Shown here: one piece after another, positions 15,950 to 24,770 of the stretch | Layout: every line of letters begins with the position of its first letter | How positions within the stretch are numbered: position 1 is the first letter of the stretch | NCBI GenBank assembly: GCA_022394775.1 | Contig: JAGFCB010000044.1 | Coordinates: 16,214 to 80,213 of the forward strand | From: Candidatus Poribacteria bacterium | GTDB lineage: Bacteria; Poribacteria; WGA-4E; WGA-3G | DNA: 64,000 nt | Direction: 5' to 3' | Position numbers and translations under genes: made by a program | Notes under the pieces: model-generated | What the model saw: only the letters and a program-made list of their open reading frames with translations | What the model was told of the DNA's origin: nothing | Databases searched by the model: none

Positions 15950-17023
15950 ATGTTTACAAAAACGAAGGTGGAAAATTATTTGTCCAAGGTCTTTCCTCCT
16001 GTTCTCGGTTTGTCCCTTAGTGTAGCAGGTATATTCGCTATGCGCGCTTCAACGCGTACACATTACCTATTATTTCCCATTGGGGTAATCCTATCTTTTT
16101 TGGGTGTCATGGTGGTGGTATACGGATACATCAGAATAGTAGACGGGAAGGAGGCAAGTAGAATGTTCGTTGGAAAAACCCTTGAAGACTATTTATCCAG
16201 TCCAATCTTTCCACTTGTTACGGGACTGCTCCTTGGCGGATTCGGGCTGTTCGCGATGTGGGTAACAGCAGACGATACGCTGTTCCACATTTTAGCGTTA
16301 TTTCTAACTGTCTGCGGTTTCTCCGCCGCTGCTTATGGATTGATGGGAACATTAGAGGACAAACAGCCTAAAAGACTTACTAAAAGTGAACGACAAGAAG
16401 TACTTGCACTTTCTCAGAGCCTGAAGGTACGTTATCCCACCTACACATTGAAGGTTCACAAATTGAAAGAGAAGCACGAAATGCTTCACGAGAAGTTCCC
16501 TGAGGTTCGGGCGTATGCTGAGGAATTCAACCACCAACGCAAGACGTTCCAGTCCGGGTTAACTGAATTGGAGACGCAACTTCACGATACCTTGAAAAAG
16601 CACGCGCCTGTTATAGATAACGAAAGTGTAGACGGTGTCGCAAAGAAAATCATCTGGTCGGATAAGCAGCTTGAATTGACACAGTTAGGGACTGCCTTAA
16701 AAACGTTAGCCGAGTCAGAAAGTCCGATTGTGCCAGAGGATTACAGGAGTGTGTTGCGTCGAATTCATAAAGATTTTAAAAGGCTCGATGATGGTATACC
16801 ACTTTATCATGAATTACTAACAAGTTGTACCAGAGAGACCGATACGTTTGACGTTATCCAAACCTTGAAAGAGAAAGTTGAAGAAATTGACGCACTGATA
16901 GCGGAACATGAAGCCGAATTGCAAAGACTGGAGACGAGTACCCTAACGCAATACGAGATGTCGAAAATGGCACTGTCAATGTTTCAAGAACGTTTTGACG
17001 AATTTAAAAAGGAGTGCGAATAA
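15950..17023 (+). CDS. Membrane protein with duplicated two-helix unit and coiled-coil domain
   Basis: No family recognised. Residues 1-135 contain a duplicated unit: each copy starts with a YLS..-FP motif, then a hydrophobic pair of helices (PPVLGLSLSVAGIFAMRAS; PLVTGLLLGGFGLFAMWVT), giving four membrane segments. From about 140 to the end (357) it is highly charged and predicted coiled coil (KLKEKHEMLHEKFPEVRAYA and similar). The layout suggests a membrane anchor with a long cytoplasmic rod. AGGA lies about 11 nt upstream of the ATG. It ends 17 nt before the epimerase start, so the two genes may be co-transcribed. Confidence 0.7.
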   Translation: MFTKTKVENYLSKVFPPVLGLSLSVAGIFAMRASTRTHYLLFPIGVILSFLGVMVVVYGYIRIVDGKEASRMFVGKTLEDYLSSPIFPLVTGLLLGGFGLFAMWVTADDTLFHILALFLTVCGFSAAAYGLMGTLEDKQPKRLTKSERQEVLALSQSLKVRYPTYTLKVHKLKEKHEMLHEKFPEVRAYAEEFNHQRKTFQSGLTELETQLHDTLKKHAPVIDNESVDGVAKKIIWSDKQLELTQLGTALKTLAESESPIVPEDYRSVLRRIHKDFKRLDDGIPLYHELLTSCTRETDTFDVIQTLKEKVEEIDALIAEHEAELQRLETSTLTQYEMSKMALSMFQERFDEFKKECE

Positions 17024-17040
17024 CCGTGAAGGGAACAGAT

Positions 17041-18012
17041 ATGAAATATCTCGTCACCGGCTGTGCTGGATTCATCGGATGGAAAGTGACCGAATTTTTG
17101 CTGGAAGCAGGACATACCGTTGTTGGTGTTGATAACATAAACGCCGCCTACGATACACAAGTCAAGCAGTGGAGACTCAAGCAGATCGAAGGCACTCCAA
17201 ATTTTGAATTTCACCGTTCTGACATCTGTGACCGAGACGCATTGCGAGGTATATTCAACACGCATTATGACGCTGTGATTAACCTTGCAGCACGCGCCGG
17301 TGTCCGACAGTCTGTGGAGAACCCGTGGGTCTACATTGATACGAACGTGACCGGCACGCTGAATTTGCTGGAACTCTGCCGTGAGTTTGAGGTAAAGAAA
17401 TTTGTATTGGCATCGACATCAAGTCTCTACGGTGCGAACAACTCACTGCCATTCAGTGAGGAGGCGAACACAGACGGACCCTTATCACCCTACGCTGCCT
17501 CAAAAAAAGGTGCCGAATCCCTCTGTCATAGTTACCACCATCTCTACGGTATTGACGTGACAATCTTCCGCTTTTTCACTGTCTATGGACCCGCCGGTAG
17601 ACCCGATATGAGTGCATTCCGCTTTGTCCAGTGGATTAGCGAGGGGAAACCGGTGATTGTCTATGGTGATGGCAAGCAGTCCTCGCGAGATTATACCTAT
17701 CTTGAAGACATTGCCCGTGGCGTAATTGCTGGGTTGAAGCCGATTCAATACGAGGTGATTAATCTCGGTTCAGATAGTCCGATCGTGCTTATTGATACGA
17801 TTCGACTCATAGAGGAATTGGTCGGTAAGAAAGCGGAACTCTCACATCAACCGTTCCATCCCGCAGATGTCCGCGCCACGTGGGCAAACATCCAAAAAGC
17901 GGAGCAGCTTTTAGGGTGGCGACCACAGGTCACTTTTCGGGAGGGGATAACGGCACTTGTGGAATGGTATCAGACAAATCGGGATTGGGCAAAGGACATC
18001 CAAACAGGTTAA
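17041..18012 (+). CDS. NAD-dependent sugar-nucleotide epimerase (UDP-glucuronate/glucose 4-epimerase-like)
   Basis: An extended short-chain dehydrogenase that likely interconverts nucleotide sugars for surface polysaccharide. Numbered from ATG 17041: NAD-binding G7-C-A-G10-F-I-G13, D31 after the second strand, catalytic S126/S127 (ASTSSLYG), Y151 and K155 (SPYAASKKG), and the FFTVYGPAGRPDM segment common to UDP-glucuronate epimerases. Start chosen for the GAAGGGA Shine-Dalgarno; an upstream GTG would overlap the previous gene. 323 residues, complete. Exact substrate not determined. Confidence 0.87.
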   Translation: MKYLVTGCAGFIGWKVTEFLLEAGHTVVGVDNINAAYDTQVKQWRLKQIEGTPNFEFHRSDICDRDALRGIFNTHYDAVINLAARAGVRQSVENPWVYIDTNVTGTLNLLELCREFEVKKFVLASTSSLYGANNSLPFSEEANTDGPLSPYAASKKGAESLCHSYHHLYGIDVTIFRFFTVYGPAGRPDMSAFRFVQWISEGKPVIVYGDGKQSSRDYTYLEDIARGVIAGLKPIQYEVINLGSDSPIVLIDTIRLIEELVGKKAELSHQPFHPADVRATWANIQKAEQLLGWRPQVTFREGITALVEWYQTNRDWAKDIQTG

Positions 18013-18035
18013 CAGCAAATACGATTTGTTAACCG

Positions 18036-18617
18036 CTATTGTTCAGTCAAAAGTGCGACAGCCTTTTTTAAAGCCTCCGCGTCGACCTTTATTTTCGCTG
18101 TTTCCGCTTCGCGTTGGACATAAGTCAGCGTATGCTCTGGGCTCATCGGGGTAGCAATGCCTTGAAGGATCTTATGAAGACGTTTGACATCGGCTTTTTT
18201 GATACCGGTCTGTGCTTCCACGCGAGTATATAACGCAGCGGGAGTCTCTGGTGCCTCAACCGGTTTTGCTTGCTTGGAAGCGGTCCTCTCAACTTTAGGT
18301 TTGGGGTCTCCTGATGTTTTCGTACGACGTGTCCGTTTGCGAGATGTCCCCTGTTTAGAAGCTTGAATTTTTCCTGCCTCCAGTGATTTAACACCACATT
18401 CCCTACACAATTTCGCTGTGACATCCGTCAAAGTCATGGTTACAATTATTTCACTGATGGATCCACAGAGTTCGCACTCAGCAAGGTTCTCGATGCTCGC
18501 AAGGATCTCTGCCTGTATGGTAAGCATCCGCTCCTTGTCAATTTTTGTCTGCTTCTCCTTCTGACAGAGCGTGATTAGTTTCTGTGCTGCTTTCTCAATT
18601 GTGTCTAAATGTCCCAT
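18036..18617 (-). CDS. Hypothetical protein with a four-cysteine zinc-ribbon-like site
   Basis: A 193-residue protein with a helical N-terminus (about 1-45), then CELCG and CRECG separated by about 20 residues, a plausible zinc site. A low-complexity basic/Ser-Pro linker (SRKRTRRTKTSGDPKP) follows, and a C-terminal helical domain of about 75 residues (KKADVKRLHKILQGIATPMS). The linker and zinc site suggest nucleic-acid or protein binding, but no family is recognised. GGGGGA precedes the ATG. It stands convergent to the epimerase gene (23-nt gap). Confidence 0.7.
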   Translation of the reverse strand: MGHLDTIEKAAQKLITLCQKEKQTKIDKERMLTIQAEILASIENLAECELCGSISEIIVTMTLTDVTAKLCRECGVKSLEAGKIQASKQGTSRKRTRRTKTSGDPKPKVERTASKQAKPVEAPETPAALYTRVEAQTGIKKADVKRLHKILQGIATPMSPEHTLTYVQREAETAKIKVDAEALKKAVALLTEQ

Positions 18618-18676
18618 ATTTCCCCCAAGGCTGCAAGTTCAAACGCGATTCGTAGGCGAGATGTGTAATTGGTTAA

Positions 18677-20263
18677 TTATTTGAACGTTTGTGAGGTAGC
18701 GAATTTTTTATCCGTATACAGTTTATATTCAAAACTATCCAGTAGTGCTTCGCAACTCGCGGAGATGATATTCTCTGAGACACCGACGGTTCTCCAACTC
18801 TGCTCGCCATCACTTGCTTCAATCAATACGCGAACTTTAGAACCGGTACCTGCTTTCGTATCCAGCACTCGGACCTTGTAATCTATGAGTCGAACCGTCT
18901 GCAAGGCGGGGTAGAATTGTTCGAGTGCTTTTCGGAGAGCGGTGTCAAGTGCGTTGACGGGGCCGTCGCCATCAGCGGCAGTGTGTGCGGTCAGTCCATC
19001 CGGTGTTGTAACCTTTACCGTTGCTTCAGATCGCATCGCGAAGTCGGTGAATTGCTCAACAATCACGCGGAAACCGACAGGTTCAAAAAAGGACTCGTAT
19101 CCGTTAAATATCTTATGTGTTAGCAGCTCGAAAGATGCTTCGGCGGCTTCGTATTGGTAGCCGTCCTGCTCGGCTTCTTTAAGGCGTTTAAAAAGTTCCA
19201 GGACCTGTGGTGAACTCTTGTCGTAATCCGGATATTCTTTTTCAATTTTTTTCATGATAGTGCCGCGTCCGGCTTGGTCAGAGACGAGAATCCGTTGTGT
19301 ATTGCCAACCGTTTCTGGCACGATATGTTCATAAGTGAGTCGATTTTTACGGATCGCATCGGTATGTAAACCGCCTTTGTGCGCAAAAGCGGAACGTCCC
19401 ACGTATGGTTGACGCTCATCGTGTGGAAGGTTCGCCAATTCACTGATAAGTCGTGACACGCTTGTTATGGCTTGCAGCTGCATCTCGCTGAGGCACTCTC
19501 TTCCGAGTTTGAGTTGGATTGTAGGGATAATAGAGGCAAGATTCGCGTTTCCACACCGTTCACCGTAGCCGTTGAATGTGCCTTGTACGTGGGTCGCACC
19601 CGCCTGAACAGCCAATACTGAATTCGCCGCACCCATGCCAGCGTCGTTGTGCGCGTGGATACCGACAGCCAATGACAACTCAGATAGCACAACCTCAATG
19701 CCTTCCTGAATCTCTAAGGGTAATCTGCCGCCGTTGGTATCACAGAGAACAAGGCAGCTAGCGCCGCCCGCTGCAGCGGCTCGTAGTGTCTCTACTGCAT
19801 ACGCAGCGTCATCGGCATAGCCATCAAAAAAGTGTTCCGCGTCGTAAATCACCTCACGACCGTTCTCCACGAGATAACGGACAGAACCCTCAATTAATTC
19901 CAAGTTCTCTTCTGCTGTCACCCGAAGGACATCCGTGGCATGGAGTCGCCAACTTTTTCCAAAGATGGTAACAGTTCGCGCACCCGTATCCAGCAAAGCC
20001 GCCAAATTTGGATCGGTATCGGTGGTATAAGTAGGGTATCTCGTGCTACCGAACGGCACAATCGTTGCTGTTTCCAGTGCCATGTCTTTCGCACGCTTGA
20101 AAAATTCTATATCTTTTGGATTAGAGCCGGGATAGCCGCCCTCAATATAGCGAACACCTAATTTATCGAGTGCCTCTATGATAATGAGTTTATCTTCAAC
20201 AGAAAACGCTACACCTTCTGCTTGGCTACCATCCCGGAGCGTTGTATCGTAAAATTCGACCAT
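18677..20263 (-). CDS. cimA: Citramalate synthase
   Basis: Condenses acetyl-CoA and pyruvate to (R)-citramalate, the first step of the threonine-independent isoleucine pathway. From ATG 20263: VEFYDTTLRDGSQAEGVAFS is the family signature with catalytic Arg/Asp; GIHAHNDAGMGAANS provides the metal-binding H-x-H; VQGTFNGYGERCGNANL closes the TIM barrel. Residues ~400-528 form the LeuA-type regulatory domain (feedback inhibition by isoleucine in the family). The 528-residue length matches CimA. An upstream TTG start would add 31 residues encoded by leader DNA and is rejected. Promoter at 20381-20409. Confidence 0.92.
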   Translation of the reverse strand: MVEFYDTTLRDGSQAEGVAFSVEDKLIIIEALDKLGVRYIEGGYPGSNPKDIEFFKRAKDMALETATIVPFGSTRYPTYTTDTDPNLAALLDTGARTVTIFGKSWRLHATDVLRVTAEENLELIEGSVRYLVENGREVIYDAEHFFDGYADDAAYAVETLRAAAAGGASCLVLCDTNGGRLPLEIQEGIEVVLSELSLAVGIHAHNDAGMGAANSVLAVQAGATHVQGTFNGYGERCGNANLASIIPTIQLKLGRECLSEMQLQAITSVSRLISELANLPHDERQPYVGRSAFAHKGGLHTDAIRKNRLTYEHIVPETVGNTQRILVSDQAGRGTIMKKIEKEYPDYDKSSPQVLELFKRLKEAEQDGYQYEAAEASFELLTHKIFNGYESFFEPVGFRVIVEQFTDFAMRSEATVKVTTPDGLTAHTAADGDGPVNALDTALRKALEQFYPALQTVRLIDYKVRVLDTKAGTGSKVRVLIEASDGEQSWRTVGVSENIISASCEALLDSFEYKLYTDKKFATSQTFK

Positions 20264-20380
20264 GTTATTTTTCACTGTATGTTTTGGCTTCTGTTCTGAA
20301 TATGGGCTTGCAAGTTTCGCCCCTACAACGCCAAAATTTGGTGTCTCCTTTAGCAATCCCCGTTTAATTCCGTTATTGGA

Positions 20381-20409
20381 ATTTTATCACATTTTAGCGT
20401 AAAAGTCAA
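20381..20409 (-). promoter_or_regulatory. Promoter of cimA
   Basis: On the minus strand: TTGACT (20409-20404), 17 bases, TAAAAT (20386-20381). Predicted start near 20374, leaving a leader of about 110 nt. No attenuator peptide rich in Ile/Leu/Val codons was seen in it. Confidence 0.65.
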
Positions 20410-20507
20410 GACGTTTGTGGTTGTCGTCCTACCTACTACGCCCCATAAGTAAAGGACACCATGTTTCCTTTTCATAATTCATGTAATTATGTTATGATTT
20501 AAATATT

Positions 20508-21809
20508 ATGAAAAAATATGCTATTTTACTCATTTGCGTCGTGTTGTTCTCAGGTTGTGGAATATCGCTGCTAAAACCGAAACCGGTTCAGACACAACCG
20601 CTAACAATTTCTGCAGATCCACTCGAAAAATTACAGACCGATATTGATACTGTTTTACAGGAAACGTTGTTCACAACAGCAAGCATCGGCGTAAAGGTTG
20701 TTGCTGTCGAAACCGGTGAGGTGATTTATGAAAAGAATCCACACAAATTACATCACCCCGCCTCCACAACGAAACTCTTCACGGCAGCTACGGCTTTGGC
20801 AAGGCTCGGATCAGACTACCAGTTTGAAACAACCGTCTATGTCAATGCGGATGCGGATATACAAGTGCCAAAAAATATCTATCTTAAGGGTAGAGCCGAT
20901 CCGGTGCTTCAGCCCCATCATATAGTAAAACTTGCTGATATACTGCTCGAAACCGGCGTAAAATCAATACAAGGTGATATTGTTGTTGATACAACATATC
21001 TTGATACCGTTCGGGAAGGTCCCGGATGGATGTGGGACGATAGACCGCTTCGGATTAGTGCTTTAAGTATCAGACAAATAGAGCCTGAACCCGGTACACG
21101 GAGCAGAGCCCTTGCATGTGGTTATCTACTGAAAAACGAACTCATGGAAAAAGGCATTGAGGTGGCAGGTGATGTCGTTCCTGGAACAGTGCCGTTAGAT
21201 GCGACTACAGTTGCTGAACACTTATCACCGCCACTTGCCGATATCATCAAATTAATGAACAAGCCGAGCGACAATTGGATCGCTGAACTGCTCTTCAAAA
21301 CGATCGGTGCTGAAGTGATGGGTGAACCCGGGACGTGGCAGAAAGGGAGGGACGCTGTCAACGAATTCTTAGAAGAAATTATGGGTGAACCGCCAGCACA
21401 TCGGTTCGTTGATGGTTCTGGACTCTCTCGCTACAATCTTCTCAACGTGGAACTACTCACGAGGTTGTTAGTTTATATGTACCGGAATTTTGAGTTGATG
21501 CCTGAGTATTTGGCATCGCTGCCGGTGGCTGGCGTTGACGGCACTTTAAGAAATCGGATGCAAGGCGTGTCTGTTGAAAAGATGTTGCGTGCGAAAACGG
21601 GTACGTTAAGCGGTGTTTCTGCGCTTGCTGGATACGCTGTGACAGCAGACGATGAAGTCTTTGCGTTCGGTATCCTCATCAGCCACTACGTCGGCTCTGC
21701 CACACCTGCCCGGGATATCCAAGATCAGATTGGAAACTATCTGACCGGATTCAGTCGCCGCTCGGTTAGTAACGTCAGCGGTGAATCCGTTCCAGTTGAA
21801 ACAGAATAG
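20508..21809 (+). CDS. dacB: D-alanyl-D-alanine carboxypeptidase/endopeptidase, PBP4 (DacB) type, lipoprotein
   Basis: A class C penicillin-binding protein that trims peptidoglycan cross-links in the periplasm. The N-terminus is a lipoprotein signal (AILLICVVLFSGC). The three active-site motifs are present: S86-T-T-K89 (HPASTTKLFTAA), S254-D-N256 (KPSDNWIAE) and K363-T-G365 (RAKTGTLSG). 433 residues, slightly short for the family but with its inserted domain between motifs 1 and 2. There is no Shine-Dalgarno; TATGAT ends only 9 nt before the ATG, suggesting a leaderless transcript. Ends at a hairpin at 21825. Confidence 0.9.
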   Translation: MKKYAILLICVVLFSGCGISLLKPKPVQTQPLTISADPLEKLQTDIDTVLQETLFTTASIGVKVVAVETGEVIYEKNPHKLHHPASTTKLFTAATALARLGSDYQFETTVYVNADADIQVPKNIYLKGRADPVLQPHHIVKLADILLETGVKSIQGDIVVDTTYLDTVREGPGWMWDDRPLRISALSIRQIEPEPGTRSRALACGYLLKNELMEKGIEVAGDVVPGTVPLDATTVAEHLSPPLADIIKLMNKPSDNWIAELLFKTIGAEVMGEPGTWQKGRDAVNEFLEEIMGEPPAHRFVDGSGLSRYNLLNVELLTRLLVYMYRNFELMPEYLASLPVAGVDGTLRNRMQGVSVEKMLRAKTGTLSGVSALAGYAVTADDEVFAFGILISHYVGSATPARDIQDQIGNYLTGFSRRSVSNVSGESVPVETE

Positions 21810-21824
21810 AAAACGGTACGAATA

Positions 21825-21848
21825 CGCGTGGCGGAGTGCTCCGCCGCG
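21825..21848. terminator. Hairpin between convergent genes
   Basis: CGCG then GGCGGA, loop GTGC, TCCGCC then CGCG. It lies between dacB and the PhyH gene at 21858. There is no clear U-tract on either side, so it may act as an mRNA end stabiliser rather than an intrinsic terminator. Confidence 0.45.
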
Positions 21849-21857
21849 CAATCTACC

Positions 21858-22637
21858 CTAATCGAACCGTGATGTAATTTCCGGTGGTGGTTCTCCGACC
21901 GCGGATTTGCCATCCTGCAACAATGGTTCCGCATTGCCCCACAACCGGCTCCCGTCATGTGAAAGCAGCGGTTCCGCTGAATACTGCGCAAGGTACGCAC
22001 GCCGCATGTTGTTTGTGTAGTTCGTGCCGCTACAGTGGAAATTGACGCTTGTGAACGCTACAATGCTCCCCGCAGGCACAACAGCAGGCACACCCTTCTC
22101 CGGGCCGAAATAGCCTACCATATCGTTGCTCTCATCGTCACGGATGTGTTTTACCCACGAACGGATACCGATGCGAGAAAACGGCATCACGTAGACTGTT
22201 CCGTTCTCTTCAGACATATCATCAAGCGCACACCAACAGGTGAGATAAGGTTTGTGATCGGGATAGCCGACATAGCCTGAATCCTGGTGCCAACTAAACT
22301 TCATCCCTTCTTCCGCACCTTTGACAACATACTGCTCCCAGAAGAGATACGCCGTATCGCCTAAAGTCGCACGACAGACATCTGCCATCAGATCGCTGAA
22401 CAGGAATTCGCGAAGTTTGGGTTGTTTCCTGAAACAGTTTGAGACAAAATACCGTTTACCGCGATGGTTGAGACCGAGTACATCCGTGTCCTCACGTTCC
22501 ATTTCAGCATCCGCTTGATTGATAAAGGTCCCGCATTCACCGCGAAGGAGTTCCAGAAACGGTTCCGGGATAACATTTTCTAAAATGAAATAGCCTTCCT
22601 CTTGGAATTGCTGTTTCTGGGCATCGGTTATGTTCAT
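21858..22637 (-). CDS. Phytanoyl-CoA dioxygenase (PhyH) family protein
   Basis: Third PhyH-type Fe(II)/2-oxoglutarate oxygenase of the window. Numbered from ATG 22637: iron ligands H117-Q-D119 (FSWHQDSGYVGY) and H201 (SVNFHCSGTN), followed by an arginine in NNMRRAYLAQYS. The HQDSGY arrangement and EENGTVYVMPFS segment are typical of the bacterial PhyH/ectoine-hydroxylase-like group. The real substrate is unknown. ATG 22637 with AGGTAG upstream is preferred to a GTG two codons earlier. 259 residues, no export signal. Confidence 0.86.
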   Translation of the reverse strand: MNITDAQKQQFQEEGYFILENVIPEPFLELLRGECGTFINQADAEMEREDTDVLGLNHRGKRYFVSNCFRKQPKLREFLFSDLMADVCRATLGDTAYLFWEQYVVKGAEEGMKFSWHQDSGYVGYPDHKPYLTCWCALDDMSEENGTVYVMPFSRIGIRSWVKHIRDDESNDMVGYFGPEKGVPAVVPAGSIVAFTSVNFHCSGTNYTNNMRRAYLAQYSAEPLLSHDGSRLWGNAEPLLQDGKSAVGEPPPEITSRFD

Positions 22638-22661
22638 AAACACCTACCTATCACGTGTCGT

Positions 22662-22706
22662 TGGCGAGGTTTCTAAGGGAAATACCTCAGCAAAAACACC
22701 TCGCCA
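22662..22706. terminator. Hairpin downstream of the molybdoenzyme gene
   Basis: TGGCGAGGT (22662-22670) is the exact inverse of ACCTCGCCA (22698-22706), with a 27-nt loop. It lies between the molybdoenzyme gene and the PhyH gene on the minus strand and may separate their transcripts. The loop is long and a U-tract is absent. Confidence 0.35.
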
Positions 22707-22726
22707 GCAATATGGAAGTATAAGTT

Positions 22727-23854
22727 CTATTCAATATTGATTCGGCGGACGACCTGACCGTTGCTTTCCCAGTAGGTATGCTTTCCAGTGATATAATCAG
22801 AATCCGCTGCGGGTTGGGTGTTCCCTTTCGTATCAATCGCTCTGGAGACGATGGTGTGTTCGCCTATTGATGGGCTGCTCCAGTCAAGATGCCAGATTTT
22901 CCATGCGAATTCCGCGTCCGCTTCCGGATCAATCGTCGCTTTTTGCCATGCGCTGCCATCAATGCTCACCTCAACAGTTTTGATAGGAGCACCCCATGCA
23001 GCACCATAGATGCGGTATTTATCGCCGATACGCGTTACTTTCGCTGCTAACGATTTCAGCTTTGTCCTACCGACTGAGGTTTCCATCCAGACAGATTCGC
23101 CATCTTGACGTTTCTCCTCTCGCATCGTGACATAATCGCGTCCCATAAATCGTCCCATGTATCGGGTGTTACGCACCTCAATCCGTTTGAGCCATTTGAC
23201 GCATGCGATACCGTACCAACCGGGAGCAATTAAGCGCAGCGGCGCACCGTTCGCGTGTGGCAACGGTTCACCGTTCATCTCATAGCAGAGGAGCATCGTA
23301 TCTTCCAACGCGTCTTTAACGGACATGCTGCGTGCAAAGTTCTGACGCATTTTAACCTTTCGTCGTTCCTCTTCACCGACATCGTGTCCAAAGAAGATGA
23401 CCTCAATGCCATCTTCTTGAATGTTGGCTTCTTTGAGGATCGGTGCGAGGGGTGTGCCAGCCCATCTTGCGGTACCAATTGCGCCAGTAAATGTTGGAAA
23501 CCCGTGATTACCGGAGCACTCCAAAGTAAAGGTTACTTCTTGACGGGGGCGCGCTTTGATGTCGTCAATCGTGAGCATCAACGGATTATCGATTAAGCCG
23601 CTTACTTCGAGTTTCCATGTTGCGAGATCGACTTCGGGTTTGCCGTAGTGCGAAACGTTAAAGAATTCATCGTTCGGGGTGATAAAAGTGTCAAATGTAT
23701 TCCAATCCAGCCGTCCTTGCTCTGGAGGTGGTTGATCCACGAACGGCACAAGCATTTCATCGTCCCGGTTTGGGAAGGCGTAGACTGCCCACGGACTGAG
23801 CAGTAGCCCTGTGAGCGTCATACCGCTACGTCGCAAAAAATCTCTACGCTCCAT
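22727..23854 (-). CDS. Tat-exported sulfite-oxidase-like molybdopterin oxidoreductase
   Basis: A periplasmic molybdenum-cofactor enzyme of the sulfite oxidase superfamily. The N-terminus RRDFLRRSGMTLTGLLLSP is a twin-arginine signal. The molybdopterin domain (about 55-240) has the metal-ligating Cys113 in TLECSGNHG, followed by GTARWAGTPLAPIL and LRLIAPGWYGIACVKWL. The C-terminal half (about 255-375) is the Mo-co dimerisation immunoglobulin-like domain. Substrate could be sulfite or another small oxyanion/sulfoxide. The superoxide dismutase gene ends 29 nt upstream, so the two Tat proteins form an operon. Confidence 0.87.
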   Translation of the reverse strand: MERRDFLRRSGMTLTGLLLSPWAVYAFPNRDDEMLVPFVDQPPPEQGRLDWNTFDTFITPNDEFFNVSHYGKPEVDLATWKLEVSGLIDNPLMLTIDDIKARPRQEVTFTLECSGNHGFPTFTGAIGTARWAGTPLAPILKEANIQEDGIEVIFFGHDVGEEERRKVKMRQNFARSMSVKDALEDTMLLCYEMNGEPLPHANGAPLRLIAPGWYGIACVKWLKRIEVRNTRYMGRFMGRDYVTMREEKRQDGESVWMETSVGRTKLKSLAAKVTRIGDKYRIYGAAWGAPIKTVEVSIDGSAWQKATIDPEADAEFAWKIWHLDWSSPSIGEHTIVSRAIDTKGNTQPAADSDYITGKHTYWESNGQVVRRINIE

Positions 23855-23883
23855 GGTCCCTCCTAATTCTTGGTAGTCGCGAT

Positions 23884-24606
23884 TTAAGCGTTCATCGCCG
23901 CAAGATAATGGGCGTTAACCTGTTTCCAATTGACGAGTTTGCCCCAGGCATCGACGTAATCGGCGCGTCGGTTCTGGTAGTTGAGATAGTAGGCGTGTTC
24001 CCAGACATCAAGACCGAGGATAGGGATATGTCCTTTCATCAACGGGCTATCCTGATTCGATGTTGAGTAGATCTGTAACTTCTTTTTCTCGTCAACGACA
24101 AGCCATGCCCATCCTGATCCGAAATGCGTTTTCGCTGTTTGAGCGAACATCTCGCTACCAGCATCGAGTGATCCGAACGTTGATTGAATAGCTTCGGCAA
24201 CTTTACCTGTCGGTTCTCTGCCGTCAGGGATCATAATGCTCCAGAAAAGCGTGTGGTTGGCGTGCCCACCACCACTGTTGATAACGGCTTGGCGGATGTT
24301 CTTAGGCACTTTATCAATATTCCGAAGTATACCTTCAATTGACATGTGCTCCAAATCGTGATGGTGCGCAATCGCTGCATTGAGTTTATTGACATAACCT
24401 TGATGGTGTTTTCCGTGATGGATTTCCATTGTACGCTTGTCAATGTGTGGTTCAAGCGCATCGTACGGGTAACGGAGTTTTGGTAACGTGTGACCATGGG
24501 TATGCGCGTGTTCGTGGTGATCTGCATAAAGACGCAGCGGACTGTTCGCGAGCAGCAGTCCTGCAACTGCGGTACTTCCTTGAATGAAAAAATTTCTACG
24601 ATTCAT
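23884..24606 (-). CDS. sodA: Superoxide dismutase, Mn-type, with twin-arginine leader
   Basis: Disproportionates superoxide to oxygen and peroxide. Metal ligands are H63 (MEIHHGKHHQGY), H118 (HANHTLFW), D200 and H204 (DVWEHAYYLNY). STSNQDSPLM carries Gln185 in the position that marks Mn enzymes (Fe enzymes place this Gln elsewhere). Residues 1-28 (MNRRNFFIQGSTAVAGLLLA) look like a Tat signal, unusual for SodA, and are followed by a histidine-rich linker (ADHHEHAHTHGHT) that could bind metal. 240 residues. It is first in a two-gene operon with the molybdoenzyme and has its own promoter. Confidence 0.9.
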   Translation of the reverse strand: MNRRNFFIQGSTAVAGLLLANSPLRLYADHHEHAHTHGHTLPKLRYPYDALEPHIDKRTMEIHHGKHHQGYVNKLNAAIAHHHDLEHMSIEGILRNIDKVPKNIRQAVINSGGGHANHTLFWSIMIPDGREPTGKVAEAIQSTFGSLDAGSEMFAQTAKTHFGSGWAWLVVDEKKKLQIYSTSNQDSPLMKGHIPILGLDVWEHAYYLNYQNRRADYVDAWGKLVNWKQVNAHYLAAMNA

Positions 24607-24637
24607 GATTGCTCCTTGTTCTGCTGTTTTGCATAGG

Positions 24638-24667
24638 ATTTTAGCAGAAGTTACGAGTTCGTGTCAA
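24638..24667 (-). promoter_or_regulatory. Promoter of the superoxide dismutase operon
   Basis: On the minus strand: TTGACA (24667-24662), 18 bases, TAAAAT (24643-24638). Predicted leader of about 25 nt, containing AAGGAG before the ATG. Confidence 0.65.
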
Positions 24668-24678
24668 GATAAATTCAG

Positions 24679-24707
24679 TTGATTTTGGCATAGAGATGTG
24701 GTATGTT
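24679..24707 (+). promoter_or_regulatory. Promoter of the patatin gene
   Basis: TTGATT (24679-24684), 17 bases, TATGTT (24702-24707). A transcript starting near 24714 would exclude the in-frame ATG at 24696 and supports translation from 24771. Confidence 0.5.
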
Positions 24708-24770
24708 GACTGTAGAAGACACACGAAGATAACAAATAAACCAAGACTAAGATATATCGGTAACCAATTA

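Noticed and set aside
20264..20356. N-terminal extension of citramalate synthase from a TTG
   Set aside because: The extra 31 residues precede the usual family start and are encoded by the leader behind the predicted promoter.
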